Shown here: positions 1 to 12,242 of the stretch, piece by piece | Layout of the letters: every line of letters starts with the position of its first letter | Position numbering within the stretch: the stretch's first letter is position 1 | From: Callaeas wilsoni | Taxonomy: Eukaryota; Chordata; Aves; Passeriformes; Callaeidae | Direction of reading: 5' to 3' | Assembly (NCBI GenBank): GCA_013398955.1 | Contig: VWPU01013673.1 | Coordinates: 1 to 64,000, forward strand | Length of the DNA stretch: 64,000 nucleotides | Position numbers and translations under genes: made by a program | The notes under the pieces: model-generated | What the model saw: only the letters and a program-made list of their open reading frames with translations | Told to the model about the DNA's origin: nothing | Database searches by the model: none

Positions 1-442
1 CCATGCTACTTTGCAAAATTGTGCTGCTATTGATTTTTTGTTAGCCCACGGTCATGGATGTCAGGATTTTGAAGGGATGTGTTGTATGAATTTATCTGAT
101 CACTCTCAATCTATACATGCCAGCATTCAGAAATTGGAGGAAAATGTTAAGAAACTGCACTGGGATGACAGAGCAGATTGGCTAGGTCAGCTGTTCCAGT
201 CTTGAAACATCGCCGGATGGGCTGAGAGGTTATTATGAGTTGGAGTTTATGTATTGGGAATATTCTTATGCCTTTCTATGATTGTGTCTTGCTTATTGAC
301 ATGTATTCAGCAAATGGTTAATAACGCAGTTCAGCGTGTGCTGTACGTAGAACAGAAATGGGGAAATGTTGCAGAACAGAATGAGTTAAACGACATGAAC
401 AACATGGCTGACTTGCTAAAGCTGGTCCAGCAGGAGTTATGA
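1..442 (+). pseudogene. Endogenous alpharetrovirus-like env fragment (transmembrane subunit, 3' end)
   Basis: One frame (frame 2) reads from about position 11 to 442 and gives the C-terminal part of a retroviral envelope transmembrane subunit. Visible in order are an AAIDFLL stretch typical of the so-called immunosuppressive region, a CX6CC disulphide motif (codons 59-85), an ectodomain helix, a hydrophobic membrane segment (about 260-300) and a short cytoplasmic tail ending at 442. The frame is broken: a TGA at 203-205 and further stops between 206 and 253 separate ectodomain from membrane anchor, so no functional protein is made. The residue pattern is closest to avian leukosis/sarcoma-type env as I know that family. 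The upstream rest of the provirus lies outside the window. The family call is good; the exact lineage is not resolved. Confidence 0.85.
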
Positions 443-724
443 GAAAAGCCATGAGAAAGATACATGAGCAAAAACTACAGAGATTGCATCCTTCTGCACA
501 GAGCAGAACACCCTGCTGTAGATTGCAGAACATCCCCTAGCAAGATAAGCAAATGCACAAAAGAAAAACTAACATTATAGCTTACTATTCATTAGCTAGC
601 ATATAGACAGAACAAGTGGAAATTGTTATGCAGACGCTAAAACAGTGTAAATATCTGTGCGTTTTTTCAATAAACGTCCTTGCATCATTGATGCTTGGTC
701 CGTGTGTTTCAATTGCCGATAGGC
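443..724 (+). mobile_element. Probable 3' LTR of the alpharetrovirus-like provirus
   Basis: The stretch follows the env stop codon directly. It contains a polyadenylation signal AATAAA (669-674) followed by about 50 bases of R/U5-like sequence that ends at a sharp junction with antisense ERVL sequence near 715-724. A TG at 517 could be the LTR start and GGCA at 721-724 its end, giving a short LTR of about 208 bp, in keeping with the short LTRs of alpharetroviruses. No purine-rich primer tract is obvious before 517, so the left boundary is tentative. Confidence 0.55.
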
Positions 725-3700
725 AATCTCTTATTTGATCTGTCCAAAGTCTTGTTGTTGTTCAGGGCCCCACATGAAATAATTTTTCTTAGGTGTCACA
801 AGGTAGAGAGGGCTTACAATCTGGCTGTACTCTGGGATGTGCATCCCCTAAAACCCCATGGTGCCTAGGAAAGCCCTTCTTGCTGGTCAGTGGGGACATA
901 GCAGCTATGTTGTTAATCACCTCTTCTGGAATCTGTTGATGTCTGTCTTGCCACTTCTCTCCTAGCAACTGAATTTCCTGTGCAAGTCCCTTGACCTTAC
1001 TTTGATGGCAAAACCCACTTTGAGTAGAATCTGGATTGTTTTCTCCCCTTTCTCAAAAATTTCCTATGCCATTTTATCCCATAGGATCATGTCATCAATG
1101 TACTGTAGATGTTCTGAAGCCTCATCCTTTTCCATGGCAAACTGTGGGGCTGTGCTTTCACCCCTGGGGCCATTGGTTCCAGGTGTAGGGAATTTCCCTC
1201 CAGGTGAAAGCAAACTGTGGCCTGCACTCTACTGCTAAAGGAATGGAGAAGAATGCATTAGCAATGTCAATGGTGGCACCACTTTTTTGCCTTGAGTGGA
1301 CTCCAGTTCATACTGACGTTCCAGCATGTCTGTCACAGCAGCAGTGTGTGGTGTGACTTCATTCAGGCCATGATTAGTCTACTGTCAGTCTCCACTCTCC
1401 TTTAGATTTATGCACAGGATAAGTGGGGTTATGGAAGGGTGAGCAAGTCTTACTGACCGCTTCCTGGGTCTCCAGTTCATGGATCATCTTATGGATGGGA
1501 ATCACAGAGTCTTGGTCAGTGTGGTATTGTCAATGGTGCATTGTTGTGGCAGCAATTGGTACCTGCTGTTCTTCAGCCCTCAGATGTCCTACTGCAGAAG
1601 GGTCCTCTGAAAGACCAGGCAAGGTATTCAATTGTTTAATGTCGTCTGTCTCCACAGCAGCTATTCCAAAAGCCCAACAAAGTCCTTTTTGGTGTTTGTA
1701 ATAACCAGTCCTGAGGTAATCTATACCAAGAATACATGGAGCCTCTGGACCAGTCAAAATAGGGTGTTTTTTTCCATTCCTTCCCAGTCAAGGTCACCTC
1801 AGCTTCCGACACAGTCAACGGCTGAGACCTCCTGTCACCCTAGCAATGGAAACAGGTTCTGTCCCCACCATGTCATGATGGCATCAGAATACATTGTGTG
1901 CCGGCGTCACCCAAAGCTTTGTATTTTCATGCTTCTGATGTGCCAGGACACTGGATCCACACAATCCAATAAACACGATTTGCCCATGTCTGTATCAGGT
2001 TAGAGGCAGAGTCCCTCTAGTTCTGGCTATCGTTCACTCCCTGGGCATACAACCTGGAGGTCCCTTCAAGGCAATCAGACATGTCACCTTCACTTCTGTT
2101 CTGCTCAGGAACACACTCACAGGGAACTGGAGATAAATTAATTCTTGCCAAGTTTCCTCTGTTAGTAGTTTCTTCTTTTAGTTTATGTACTCATGCTGCT
2201 AAGACGGAAGTGGGTTTTCCATCTCATCTTCTCATGCCTTCTCCATGCTCACAGAGGAAGAACCACAGGTTGCCTCATGGTGTCTACTCCCTCTCCCTAG
2301 CTGGGGGATACCTCCTTCAGATAGCAGGGATCCTGGTCTGTACTGGTGAAAAGTGGAAAAGGCCCTCCTTAAGCTCCTTTCTGAGCTTCTGATGGCTTTC
2401 TGATGGCTCTCTGATAGCTCTCGTCAATCCTCTCTTCCAATTTCCACATATACTCGGTCAGGTCTGTTACCAAGGCTGAGGCTTGGGCTCAGGTTGGGAT
2501 GTAGACAGTATCTTCACATGTCTGTAGCCTTCTTGTCATGGTACTCACTGTCTTGTTTTCCTCATTCCATTGCAGCATCTCTAGGAAGTGGGAGTACACT
2601 TGTGTCTCAAGCTGTGCTTCAACCACAGTAATGCTGTATGTTTCAGCCACATTAATGTTGTACAGGGTGTGGAATTCTTGTGTGTTGGTCACTCTTTGAG
2701 AAAATTATCTCTATCACAGCCAGTTCTCTCAAGCTTTGGGTTCCTTTCTTGGTGGTTTTCCAAGGGCCTTGATGCAGCTGAAGGTGTTCTTGGCAAAGGT
2801 ATCTCTCCTTCACAATTGCTAAGAGTCTCATCCAGAGGATGAGAGTTTGGGCCTCCTTGTGATCCCGTGGTTCATACCCACATCAGATGATAGAAATCCC
2901 AAGTGCCTTGCTTCAGTACTATCCAAAATTGTAGCATCACCTGCAGTGTCCCAGACTTGGATCAACCAACTCAATATAGACTCACCTGTTCATCAGGTGA
3001 GGTCTTTCTGCAGACTGCATAGACCTTCTAAGGATAGGGATTTGATGATTATTTCCAGCTCTGATTCCTCTGCTGGCTGTGAGGGTTCTGCCTCCCCATC
3101 ATCATCCACCAGGCAAATGCATTTGGTCTTGTATTTCCTCCTCTGGACAGGGGTGACTGCTACTGGCTTAAGTCGCCCTTCTGGTTTAACTGTAGACTGA
3201 GTGACCGGGGTGTCTGCTGATTTGTTTCCCTTCCCCTCCAGCTGTAGGTGCTGTGCTGTGCACCATGAACAGCATGGAATAAGCATTATCCATGGCCCAG
3301 CACAGTGCAGTAAGTTGACCCTCTTTGGAACTGCCAGTGCAATTTTCCTTCAAATATTCCGCTACCTTTGCTGGGTTCTGTATTTGTTCAGGGAGAAATT
3401 TCCAAACCATTGGACTTGGGCATTTCTTCAAAATCTGGCCTATATCCTCCCACATTCCATGCCACTCAGGATTTTCTACCCCTGGGATAGGTCTCTGGCA
3501 ACCTCCCTGGAAATCTCAGCCCTGATTCTAAACATGTAGTAGACTGTACAGAGAAGACATAGCAGAATTAGCAACAAGAATATGATGTCTTAACATCCAG
3601 ACAGAATTAAACAATCTCAAAAAGTGATGTGCTAGACCTGAAGAGGTAGAAGGAGGTGAAAGGCTGGGAAATATCCCCTCCTGTTCCCCCAACAGGTTGG

Positions 3701-3765
3701 GTGAGATTATTGATAAGCCTCCAGAAGCAGTAGCCCAGACCAGGACAGGAAAAAAAACAACAAAT
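715..3765 (-). mobile_element. ERVL-like provirus fragment (gag-pro-RT), antisense
   Basis: Read on the minus strand from 3765 down to 715, this is the 5' half of an ERVL-like retrovirus. A leader and gag come first (capsid-like open stretch 3455-3186, further gag pieces 3286-2993 and 2692-2489). A protease region follows near 1960-1800, then the protease/RT linker at 1757-1530. Reverse transcriptase runs from about 1400 to 715 and keeps an intact YIDD catalytic motif (codons 1102-1091). The same linker occurs in the + strand element at about 13480-13770, where the two are clearly homologous. Many frameshifts and stops break it. The RT is cut at about 720, where alpharetroviral LTR sequence begins; integrase and 3' LTR are missing. 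The right edge near 3765 is approximate and no LTR was recognised there. Confidence 0.85.
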
Positions 3766-5954
3766 ACACATCTGAAATTGTCTTTATTACTTCTGATGTT
3801 ATCTTTCCATAAACTGATATCACAGAGTGTGTAAACAAAAGCAGTCTAGGTTTGTATTCCTGATCTGAAAAAGAACACGTGAATGAATGACTGCTCTTTC
3901 ATTCTAGCCTGTGATGCACCAGGGCTGAATGGGGTTTTTTATTCTGTCTCAGGGCACAATAAAGCAAGGCAAGTGTAAAAAAAGAGAGAGCTGGAAGGAC
4001 ATGAAAATACATGAGTAAGCATTGGAGTGATTTGGGCTGGTTTTACTCTAAGAGGAGAGAGAGCTAAAAAGAAAAAAAACCCCAAACCCGAAAATAACCC
4101 CCCTAAACCAAACCAAAGCAAAGTATACCAAAAAGTCCCAATGTTTTTATTTATGTTCAGAGCAAACTTGATAATGAATTCCTTGAGGTGCACCAAACCT
4201 GTCAGTTTAGTATGTTCCATGGTTTGCTGCAAGCGTGGGTTCCTGTAAGCTGTGCTGGATACCTGCCGGTCAACTCCATGGCTCCACGAGGGAACAAACC
4301 AAATAAAGCTGCTCATTAGAAATCAAGGTGTAAAAAGATAGTTGACAGCATGGCTGGCTCTCTACTGGCTGTGAGGTTAAAGACCTTAAACCAGAGGAGC
4401 TCTGGAATTCACAGAAGTATTTTTTTTCCATTGAGACAGTGTTTACAACAAAGCTCTGCTTCTATGTTTAATTTCTACCTTTTAGATGAAGCATTTTTCC
4501 TCCCATGTCTCATTAACTAGAGATGCAGTGCCACTACTCTGCACATTGGCAAAGAATACTTGCATCTGAATGTGCTTACACTTTGATCACTAAGACTCAG
4601 GAAGAAGGAAGGAGAGATTGTACCCATACCTTGTGTCCTACCACAAAGAGTGCAGATACAAGCAGGGGAAATGAAGTTTTCTATACTTTTATGGTTTTTT
4701 ACAAGGCCTTTTCTCTTCTAGACAGCAAAATTAACAATAGTGAAGTACACGTGGGAGCTAAACATGAGATTTTCCTATGTGACATTGGGTCTGGGAATCA
4801 ATTTAAGTGTACTAGAAGCTCACTGGCCAGACACAACCATGAGCCTTCTCTTCTCCCAAATGCACAGTGCAGCAGCAGGACCCTCTGCCTGCCCTCATGT
4901 GCCATGTGCTCCATCTACTCACCACCTCAAAAGTGGTGGAATGGGCCCACATCAAGTATAGCAGTGTCTTTCCTGTTCTGGGAAGTCCAGGATGAGGCAG
5001 AGGAGTCCACATACAGTCTCAAAAGTACCATATAAGGAAGGAGAGCATTTTTTTTTTTTCTTAAATAGAGGTTTTTTAGTTAGCTTTTTACTAGATTTTT
5101 TTAAAAATTTGTGGGTATTTTTGCTATTGATTTTTAATTTCGTATTGGCTAGTCTTGCCAAAAGACCCAAAAGTAGCAAAGACGGGCAGAGAGAAGGAGA
5201 GGGCCTGGCATCCTCTGAGCTACTGTGCAGGGGTCATGAGAGGAGTCTATTGGATTTGAGGTCCTTGAGCCTCAGAGGTGAGGTTTTTAGCCTGAAAACA
5301 GGAAGGCCTATGGGGCATTGCTGTCCCTGGCTTGTTCTTGTCTCAGCTACCAAATGGGTGGCTGAAGATGAAGGCAGGGCTGCCCTGTCATTGCACAAAG
5401 AATTGTTGCAGATGAGTTGTGACTCTAGTCAAGGCAGGACTGATTTCATATTGGCTACGGGCTCTTGAGGGGAGTGATTAGAGTGAAGGTTGTGTAGGTA
5501 CTTCTCCCCTGTCAGCTGATTCCCATGTAACCTGAACTGTGTAAAAGTTGTTGAGAGCTGTGAAGGAAGAAAGGACATGTTTTTCTTTCCTCTACAGTAA
5601 GTGAACAACAAACAGTCTGCCAAACAGAAATCATGTTGTTGTTGAAAGAAAGAAAATGGAGCTGGTCATGAAGGTGTTTCTGGTGATATTTTGCTGTGTC
5701 TGTGCTGCCATGGTGGCAGCAGATCCCAACGTTTTCAGTTTTGTTTTCAGTCCCTTGTTTTCAGGGCATATCAGGAGATGGAAGGCAATACTGGCTTTGG
5801 AGGCGTCCACTGGTGACATGGGGAAGGTGTCACCTCTCTGTGGTTTCCTAGTTTCCTTTCTCCCTTTGGCTCATGCTTTTTTCGTCAAGGCACTGTGCAG
5901 ATCGAATCTTTAGAGGACTGTCTTTTCTTTGAGTTAGATTTTTACTGTCTTTTA

Positions 5955-5989
<35 letters not shown>
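5955..5989. repeat. (AG)n microsatellite
   Basis: A GA dinucleotide run with one interruption (an extra A near the middle). Ordinary simple repeat. Confidence 0.9.
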
Positions 5990-6032
5990 TAATGAGAGAA
6001 TGCAGTTGGGGAGGAGGTACTGAAGAACACTG

Positions 6033-6064
6033 TTATTTTCCTTTAATGTTATTTTCCTTTAATG
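6033..6064. repeat. 16-bp tandem duplication
   Basis: The unit GTTATTTTCCTTTAAT is present twice in direct succession. It is probably a replication-slippage product. Confidence 0.85.
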
Positions 6065-8421
6065 AAAACCATTGTGGGTTATGGAGATCTCAGGACATCT
6101 CTTCCATATTCTTACCGTACTTGATGCCACGCCACATTACCAGGAGTAAAACAGGAAATTGATTTTGCTCTTAAAGTGCCAATGGAAGCTTGTCTCCAGG
6201 GCATTTCCTGGGCCTGAGTTGATAGGCAAGGTATCTTTATTGGAAAATGTTCTGGTATGACCACATTTGTGAACACTTAACCTGGTGCATCTGTGACTTT
6301 CTCAAAGAGATTAACTCAAGGATGTGTCTAAACTTATCAGTTTGATATAGTGGGTAGATTATAGGGCCATAATCATCTTTCCTTGTTCATCAGCTTGCAC
6401 TATTTCTTCTTTTCCTGGATACAGTTCTAAGTTACCTATGTTTTAAATAACTGAACAATTTTTCTGAAGTCAAGTTATGGAAAAAATTACTCAGAACAGT
6501 TAGTATTTGAATGAATTAATTTTTATTCTTCATGAACTTCTTCCTGAATACAAAACTATGTTTGAATACTATAGAATAAAGGAGAACAAGATATTGCACA
6601 AATACCTGGGGAATATCTGACTTTATGGTCTCACTGGTAACATGAAGAGAGAGCTGAATTTGCCTGCCTGTTCACCATATGTCAGTAACAATATTTATAA
6701 AGGCTAAGTATTCAGTGCTATGGCTTGGACAGTTTCATAGCATTGTGTTGATATTTAAAAGTAGTGCAGCCTCTTCTCTTACCTCCTTTCTTTTTTGAGA
6801 TTGACAAATATATTTTCTAAAAAGAAAATAATTGGAAATGGTTTCAGTTGACTTGCTTTTCTTCCACTTTTATATACTGTGCTTCTCTAATAGAAAGATG
6901 GTAGCCCAGACAAAAACCAGATCACTCTGAAAGTATGTAATGTGAAATATTACCAGACTTTTGTGCATTATTAAAATAATTAAATATAATCAAGAGACAC
7001 TTAAGTGGAAACACATCTTGTAAAATATTTCCAGGATCTATTTAGTCAGAGCTGCTAGGCAGCATGCAGGGTGTGGTACCATAATGTGTAGTGTAGACAT
7101 TGAAGACAACTGCAGAAACAAAGTGCTCAAGATGGTCAGAGCAAAAAAAAAAGCTGTGTATCCCAGGCTCTAATCTGACTCACATGCAAAACTGAGAAAT
7201 GGATAAATATCTATCTTCTATTCTCTCTGTAATGAATTTCAGCATCATATCAACTTAGCACCAAATGCACAAATTTATAATCCTCTAGTGTTACTTCTTT
7301 TGAGATCTCTCATACATTACCTATAACTTTTACCTAATAATTTTCAGTTTCATGCTGTTGTGATACCTGTGATGCCTGAAGTGACAAATAAGAACTTTTC
7401 AGTTGTGAAATCCTTTATATTTTTACCATCTCTGAAATATTTTTCAAGTCTGTTTCAGAGAAAATGATGATCTGAAATATGTGCAGACGTCAGAGGATGT
7501 GCCTATTCCAGATTTAAATTTATAAAAGGGAAAGTAGTATCTGTTTGCTTGTAAGCATATGTACATTCTTGCATTGGAATCACTGACTCATTTGCCTGAA
7601 CTGGGCCCTTTGCTTTTATATTCCTAACTACAATAAGCTACACACAAAATAGCCCATGCAGAGTAGTATGATGGAGTTCTAGAGCAGAGGATGTAGTGAA
7701 AAGTCTGCTGTTTTCCAGCATTCATTGTTCCCACAGCATTATCAAACATTTTATCACGAAAGTGTATTTCTATGCATTCAGGTTCTTCTCTCTTAGTTGC
7801 ATTGACAGAGATGTTTGTGATACTGAGAACTGACTAGGACTGGCAAAAAAAAAAAAGGTGAAATAATTTAAAATTAGTTTCTTTTCATCCATCATATAAT
7901 TATTTGGAATGTTGTTGACTATGCAACTGATTATACTTACGAGTTGGGAGGAGGAGGTGTTTATAGGGGGTGAAGACCGAGGTCAACTGATACCATCAGT
8001 GTTGCAGAAATCTGGTGGTGGAGAAGCATCATTATGTGCCACCCATGGGATCAGGTAAGCACAGCAGTCTTGGGTCTGTACACAGTGGTGGCCTGGGGCT
8101 GGAATTTGAGCACAGCTACTATTGCAAGAGAGGAATTATCAAAACAAACTTCATGAGACATTCATAAAAAGGAGAATAGTGATTTATTTTTAAATGAATG
8201 CTGACCCATTTCTGAATCTTCTAAATCCTGAGCTGGTGTGCTAACCTTGAGCTCTTCTTCCTCTGTTAATCTGTAGAGACCTGAACTGAGAGAAAGAGAA
8301 AAGAAATTTATATTGTGTGCTAGATCAGAACATTCTAGTATTTAAAACTGTTTAGGACATCCATATCATCTTCAGACAAATTTCAACTGGAGTCTAAACA
8401 AGTGTTGTAATACTACTAGCA

Positions 8422-8450
8422 ATGATGATGATGATGATGATAATAATTAT
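8422..8450. repeat. Short (GAT)n / (TAA) microsatellite
   Basis: About six GAT units followed by ATAATAAT. Ordinary simple repeat. Confidence 0.85.
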
Positions 8451-9391
8451 ACTAAGAGTAATGAAAATATGAGAGAGAGAGAAATAACACCCAAGAGAAA
8501 CAAGTGATGAACAATACTATTGCTCACCACCTGCTGACTGATGCCTAGTCTGTCACCAAGTAGTGATCACTGGCTCCAGTTTATATATTAGGCATGATGT
8601 TCTAAGGTATAGAGTATGCCTTTGGCCAGTTTGGGTCAACTGTCCTGGCTATGCTCCTTCCCAGCTTCTTGTGCACCTGCTCACTGTCAGAGTATGGAAA
8701 ACAATAAAGTCTGTAATTTGGAGTAAGTTCCACTTATCAACAATGAAATCATCAATGTGTTATCAACATTATTTTCATATTAAACCCAAAACATAGCACT
8801 GTACAGCTAAGAAGAAAATTAACTCTATTCCAGAAAAAAACCTTGGACAGCAAGTTTGCCTAACAAAATCTCATACAGGAATAGTTTGAATTAATAATAG
8901 CAGGGAAGTAGTGCAGGTTCTCAAGGGTCTTTATTTCATACACACTAGGCAATTTTTTTTAATGTGGTGGTTTTTCACCATATGACTCAACTTTAAACAT
9001 GCATATTGACCAGTTAAATCAAGTTACCTGATTCTGAGGCTTTAAACAGTCTTTTCCTTCTAAGAATGTCCTAGAAAAGAAAACAATTTAAGAAGTTTGT
9101 GCTTAATTGAAAAAGGAGTACTAATACTAACGTGCTCTTCAGAAAACATCTAATATTTCTCTTACCAAGGATTAGCCACCTGGCTTCATTTACATCCCTT
9201 CCATTTCTGTGTTTTTGCAGAAAATCCTTCATCCTCTTCCCTATTCCTGAAAGAGGAATAATGTAAAGGGTTACATACAAAGGCATTGCTGTCAATAATT
9301 TGCAGATAGACAACAAAAGAAGCTGGAGTGTCTGATGCTGGTTTTTGTGTTTCTCTTTCCTTGCTGCTCTCATTGTGATACTATCTGAAAG

Positions 9392-9493
9392 GGAATTTAG
9401 AGCTCTAGTCATTGAGATGGTGTTGGCTACCGATATGTCCTGTCACTTCCAGCAAATCAAAGCTATGAAGAATGCTTTGCAGCAACCAGAAGG
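9392..9493 (+). CDS. PDE1C: PDE1C exon A: catalytic domain (REFRALVIEMVLATDMSCHF region)
   Basis: The exon begins with one base completing an Arg codon after acceptor AG 9390-9391 and a pyrimidine-rich tract. It ends two bases into a codon before donor GTGAGT at 9494. It encodes EFRALVIEMVLATDMSCHFQ and then QIKAMKNALQQPE, which matches the PDE1 helix that follows the HD metal site; MNALQQPE-type sequence separates PDE1 from other phosphodiesterase families. PDE1 enzymes hydrolyse cAMP and cGMP in the cytosol when activated by Ca2+/calmodulin. The choice of PDE1C rather than PDE1A or PDE1B rests on the downstream tail exons. The exon joins exon B in frame (GG|A gives Gly). Confidence 0.93.
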
Positions 9494-10760
9494 GTGAGTC
9501 ACTTCACAACATAGTGCAGTGGGGGGGGCTGCATTTCAGCTGCTGCTTTGCCAATTTGTTTAACTTCAAAAGTACCTCTCCAGAAGCCCTCTCTTTCTTT
9601 GATATCCACAACAATTTTCTTTCCGCTGCTGAATTTTGAATGAATTCACTTAGGAAAGGATGAGCACATGCCTATATGCACATCTATATTCTGTGCTGGT
9701 GGCCCAAAGCTTTCAAACATCACCATTGTTGGGACCAGCCTCACCGGGCATTTCCCTGGTGGGTAACATCAAGGACATTATTCATTAGAGTGACCTCTAC
9801 AATTGAGTATGACTTAAAGTTATAAGACCTGCAAAACGTAACTTGGACTTTGCCCTTATGCACATGGTATCAGCTGTCACCCCTGGAAAGGACCTGCTTC
9901 ATAACCAGAGAACAGATGAAAAGTTGAGATCCACTGAGGGAAGGACTGGAAAATAACAGATGGAGCAGTATGGGGGCAGCCTTTTCTTCTTTCCAGTATA
10001 CTACTGAGAGCTGTAATATTTTGTCCACAGCTCTTCCCCAAACAATTCCTTCTATATTGCTCTGAGTGATGGTCAGTTTTTCACCCTGGATACAGTCAAG
10101 TCCAGAGCCTCCCAGAATTACACCTGTATCAGAGCAGGGTGTGGCTAACCACCTGATCCTCTCAGAAGCTAAAACTCTTTCAACCATTTTGGATAGCAAA
10201 AAGTGGAATTAAAAAATGAGATCACCCATTCCAAGAAAGCATTATTTACTGGGTTCTTGGGATAGCCTCTTAGGTTATGGTTGTAAGAAATCACCAGCAT
10301 TTTTTTCTGTGAAATCAGGATTCCCTTCTGTACTCACGCTAGTTTTCTATCAGTAAAACATTTATCAGTTTTTGTGTAGACTTGTCAGAGCCCCAGAGAT
10401 CCCCACTGTTCATTACAGTGGGATGATAGGGACCATCTTCTCTTCTAAGCTGCATAAAACGCAGCACCGATGAAATGGGGAAGAGAGCAGCTCTTCAAGA
10501 CTGCTGGAGAGGACAAGCAAGCCTGGAAAAAAGCTGAGCAAGGCTGAGCAACATTTCTTTTTGCATTTCTTAGTATCTCTTTTAATCATGTATATTGGAG
10601 AAATAAGACACTCTTTCAGAGTTGTCTGATTTTATGATCAGAGAAACCACAACTACCCTGGCCAAAGATTCTAATTACCTTTTTTTCCTGTAGGTAAGAT
10701 TTTTGTCGTTCTTCCCTGCAAGAGCAGACAATTAATTTTTTTGATCCTTTGAGTTTTCAG
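9494..10760 (+). other. PDE1C intron A-B
   Basis: Starts GTGAGT and ends TTTTCAG. I see no exon, RNA gene or clear mobile element inside it. Confidence 0.85.
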
Positions 10761-10881
10761 AATTGACAAGCCGAAAGCCTTATCACTGTTATTACATACA
10801 GCAGATATCAGTCATCCAGCCAAGGCCTGGGATCTTCATCATCGCTGGACCATGTCTCTGCTAGAGGAGTTCTTCAGACAG
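10761..10881 (+). CDS. PDE1C: PDE1C exon B: catalytic domain with metal-ligand Asp (LHTADISHPAKAW)
   Basis: The exon runs from acceptor TTTTCAG to donor GTAAAA. It encodes IDKPKALSLLLHTADISHPA, then KAWDLHHRWTMSLLEEFFRQ. The Asp of ADISHP is the conserved ligand of the active-site zinc/magnesium pair in class I phosphodiesterases; the HHRW and EEFFRQ stretches are the helices around the substrate pocket. No stop or frameshift is present, and conservation to mammalian PDE1C, as I recall it, is very high. Phase in is 2 and phase out is 0, and it joins exon C (GGT GAC) without a break. Confidence 0.96.
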
Positions 10882-12242
10882 GTAAAACTAGGGAAGTTCT
10901 TTTCTTTTCTGTAGTGGAGAGGGAGTGTGTAGGATTGGGTGAGGAAGTAAGAAAATATTAGCACAGATATGTTCCTTTTTTTCTGATATTTTTAAGAACC
11001 TCCTAAATGGTATGAAGCTTTCTCCTCTATCACCACTAGCACTGGCTATTATGCCTCTTAGGGAGCTAGTGTCTGATACACTCCCTAGATATAAACATTA
11101 CCTACATAGTAGAAATTCTAATTTGGGAAGCTAATATGTCTTTCAAATTAGGAAAACATGGAATGTATGTCACACTGCTTAGCTCTAGGACAATAAAACC
11201 ATATTTGTGTAGCTGTACTTTATAGAACTCTACTTACATTGTTGTGATGGTTGTGAAAAAGGCTTGCTTTGCCCTTATTTGAAAAACTGTAGTTCATAGT
11301 GGACCACCTGTTGACAGACCCACAAATCTAGACAAATCATTGAGCTCTGTGTGATGGTTACAAGGTCCTGAAGTGATTAATAAAAAGCATTCTAAAAAAA
11401 AAAACGGTAAAAACAAACAAATCACTGAAAGAGTGTATAGGATACTTTTCTCTAGTATGAATTACTAACCTAAGCAGTGCTAGCACTTAAGTGTTTATTT
11501 TCCCTCCAAAGTCCAATAACTTCCTGTTCTATAGTAAGTCTAAATGCAAAAGGGAAAAATATAACAATTCTTTAAAAGTTCTGACAATTTTAAAAAATGG
11601 TATCTCTTTTTAAAGGCACTGCAGTAATCCCTCTTTTTTACAAGGATATTGCAAAAATTTTCTTTGAAATTAATCCTTTGGTTTGTTTTTCAAACCAAGA
11701 ATTGGCTTACTGGGTGGAAATAGATAGCTCATACCTGCAACTGATTCTGTCTTGCCACACAGGAGGCCCATGCAAGTAGGATGATTTTAACATGAATTTT
11801 AGAGAAAAATCTGTGCATATTTATGCTTTTCTAGCTCAAAGTTATACTAAATGTGTTAAAATACATGACTGCCAAAGACTCGTGAGGGAATTAATATTAC
11901 CTCACATTAAGATGTGAGACCACAAAACCTCCAAGTTTTGATTTATTTTACACATGTAATGAAGACAAAACTATTATTTTATATATTTAAAAGAGTATTT
12001 TAATTTCAGCCAACAAATTCTACTTTAGTTTTGTAAGAAGAATGACAACACTTTTAGATGAAGCTGTATATAAAACTAGTATTCTAATTCCAAATTCAGA
12101 TGCAGTATTAATTTCTTTCTTCAGGAAAATCATTAAGCTTATCATGAAGCATAGATTTGTGTTCACTGAAGTTATTTAGTACCAGATCAATACTACATTC
12201 CTACTTGATATTAGAAAAACACACACACATCTCACACATTGA
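10882..12242 (+). other. PDE1C intron B-C, 5' part; nothing recognised
   Basis: AT-rich intronic sequence before the ERVL insertion. It contains a short (CA)n run at about 12220-12237 just outside the provirus. No exon or named repeat was seen. Confidence 0.7.

Larger units (their letters stand above)
3766..9391. other. Non-coding sequence, presumed PDE1C intron; no gene recognised
   Basis: About 5.6 kb with no exon I can defend. It ends in a good polypyrimidine tract and acceptor (AG at 9390-9391) for the first PDE1C exon in the window. The stretch 3900-4320 has the look of an old repeat (minus-strand open stretch, AATAAA-like hexamers on both strands), but I cannot name it. The interval 5656-5913 opens with a signal-peptide-like run, discussed in the findings. 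The upstream PDE1C exon that should encode the residues before REFR was looked for and not found. Confidence 0.6.

Noticed and set aside
3900..4320. Possible LTR (AATAAA-like hexamers on both strands, ACGAGGGAACAAACC)
   Set aside because: No second LTR, no TG...CA ends that I can pair, and no family memory; left as unassigned sequence.
4523..5035. 170-codon open frame on the plus strand
   Set aside because: No recognisable domain, no splice context in PDE1C phase, and amino-acid text with scattered Cys, His and Trp as in random translation.
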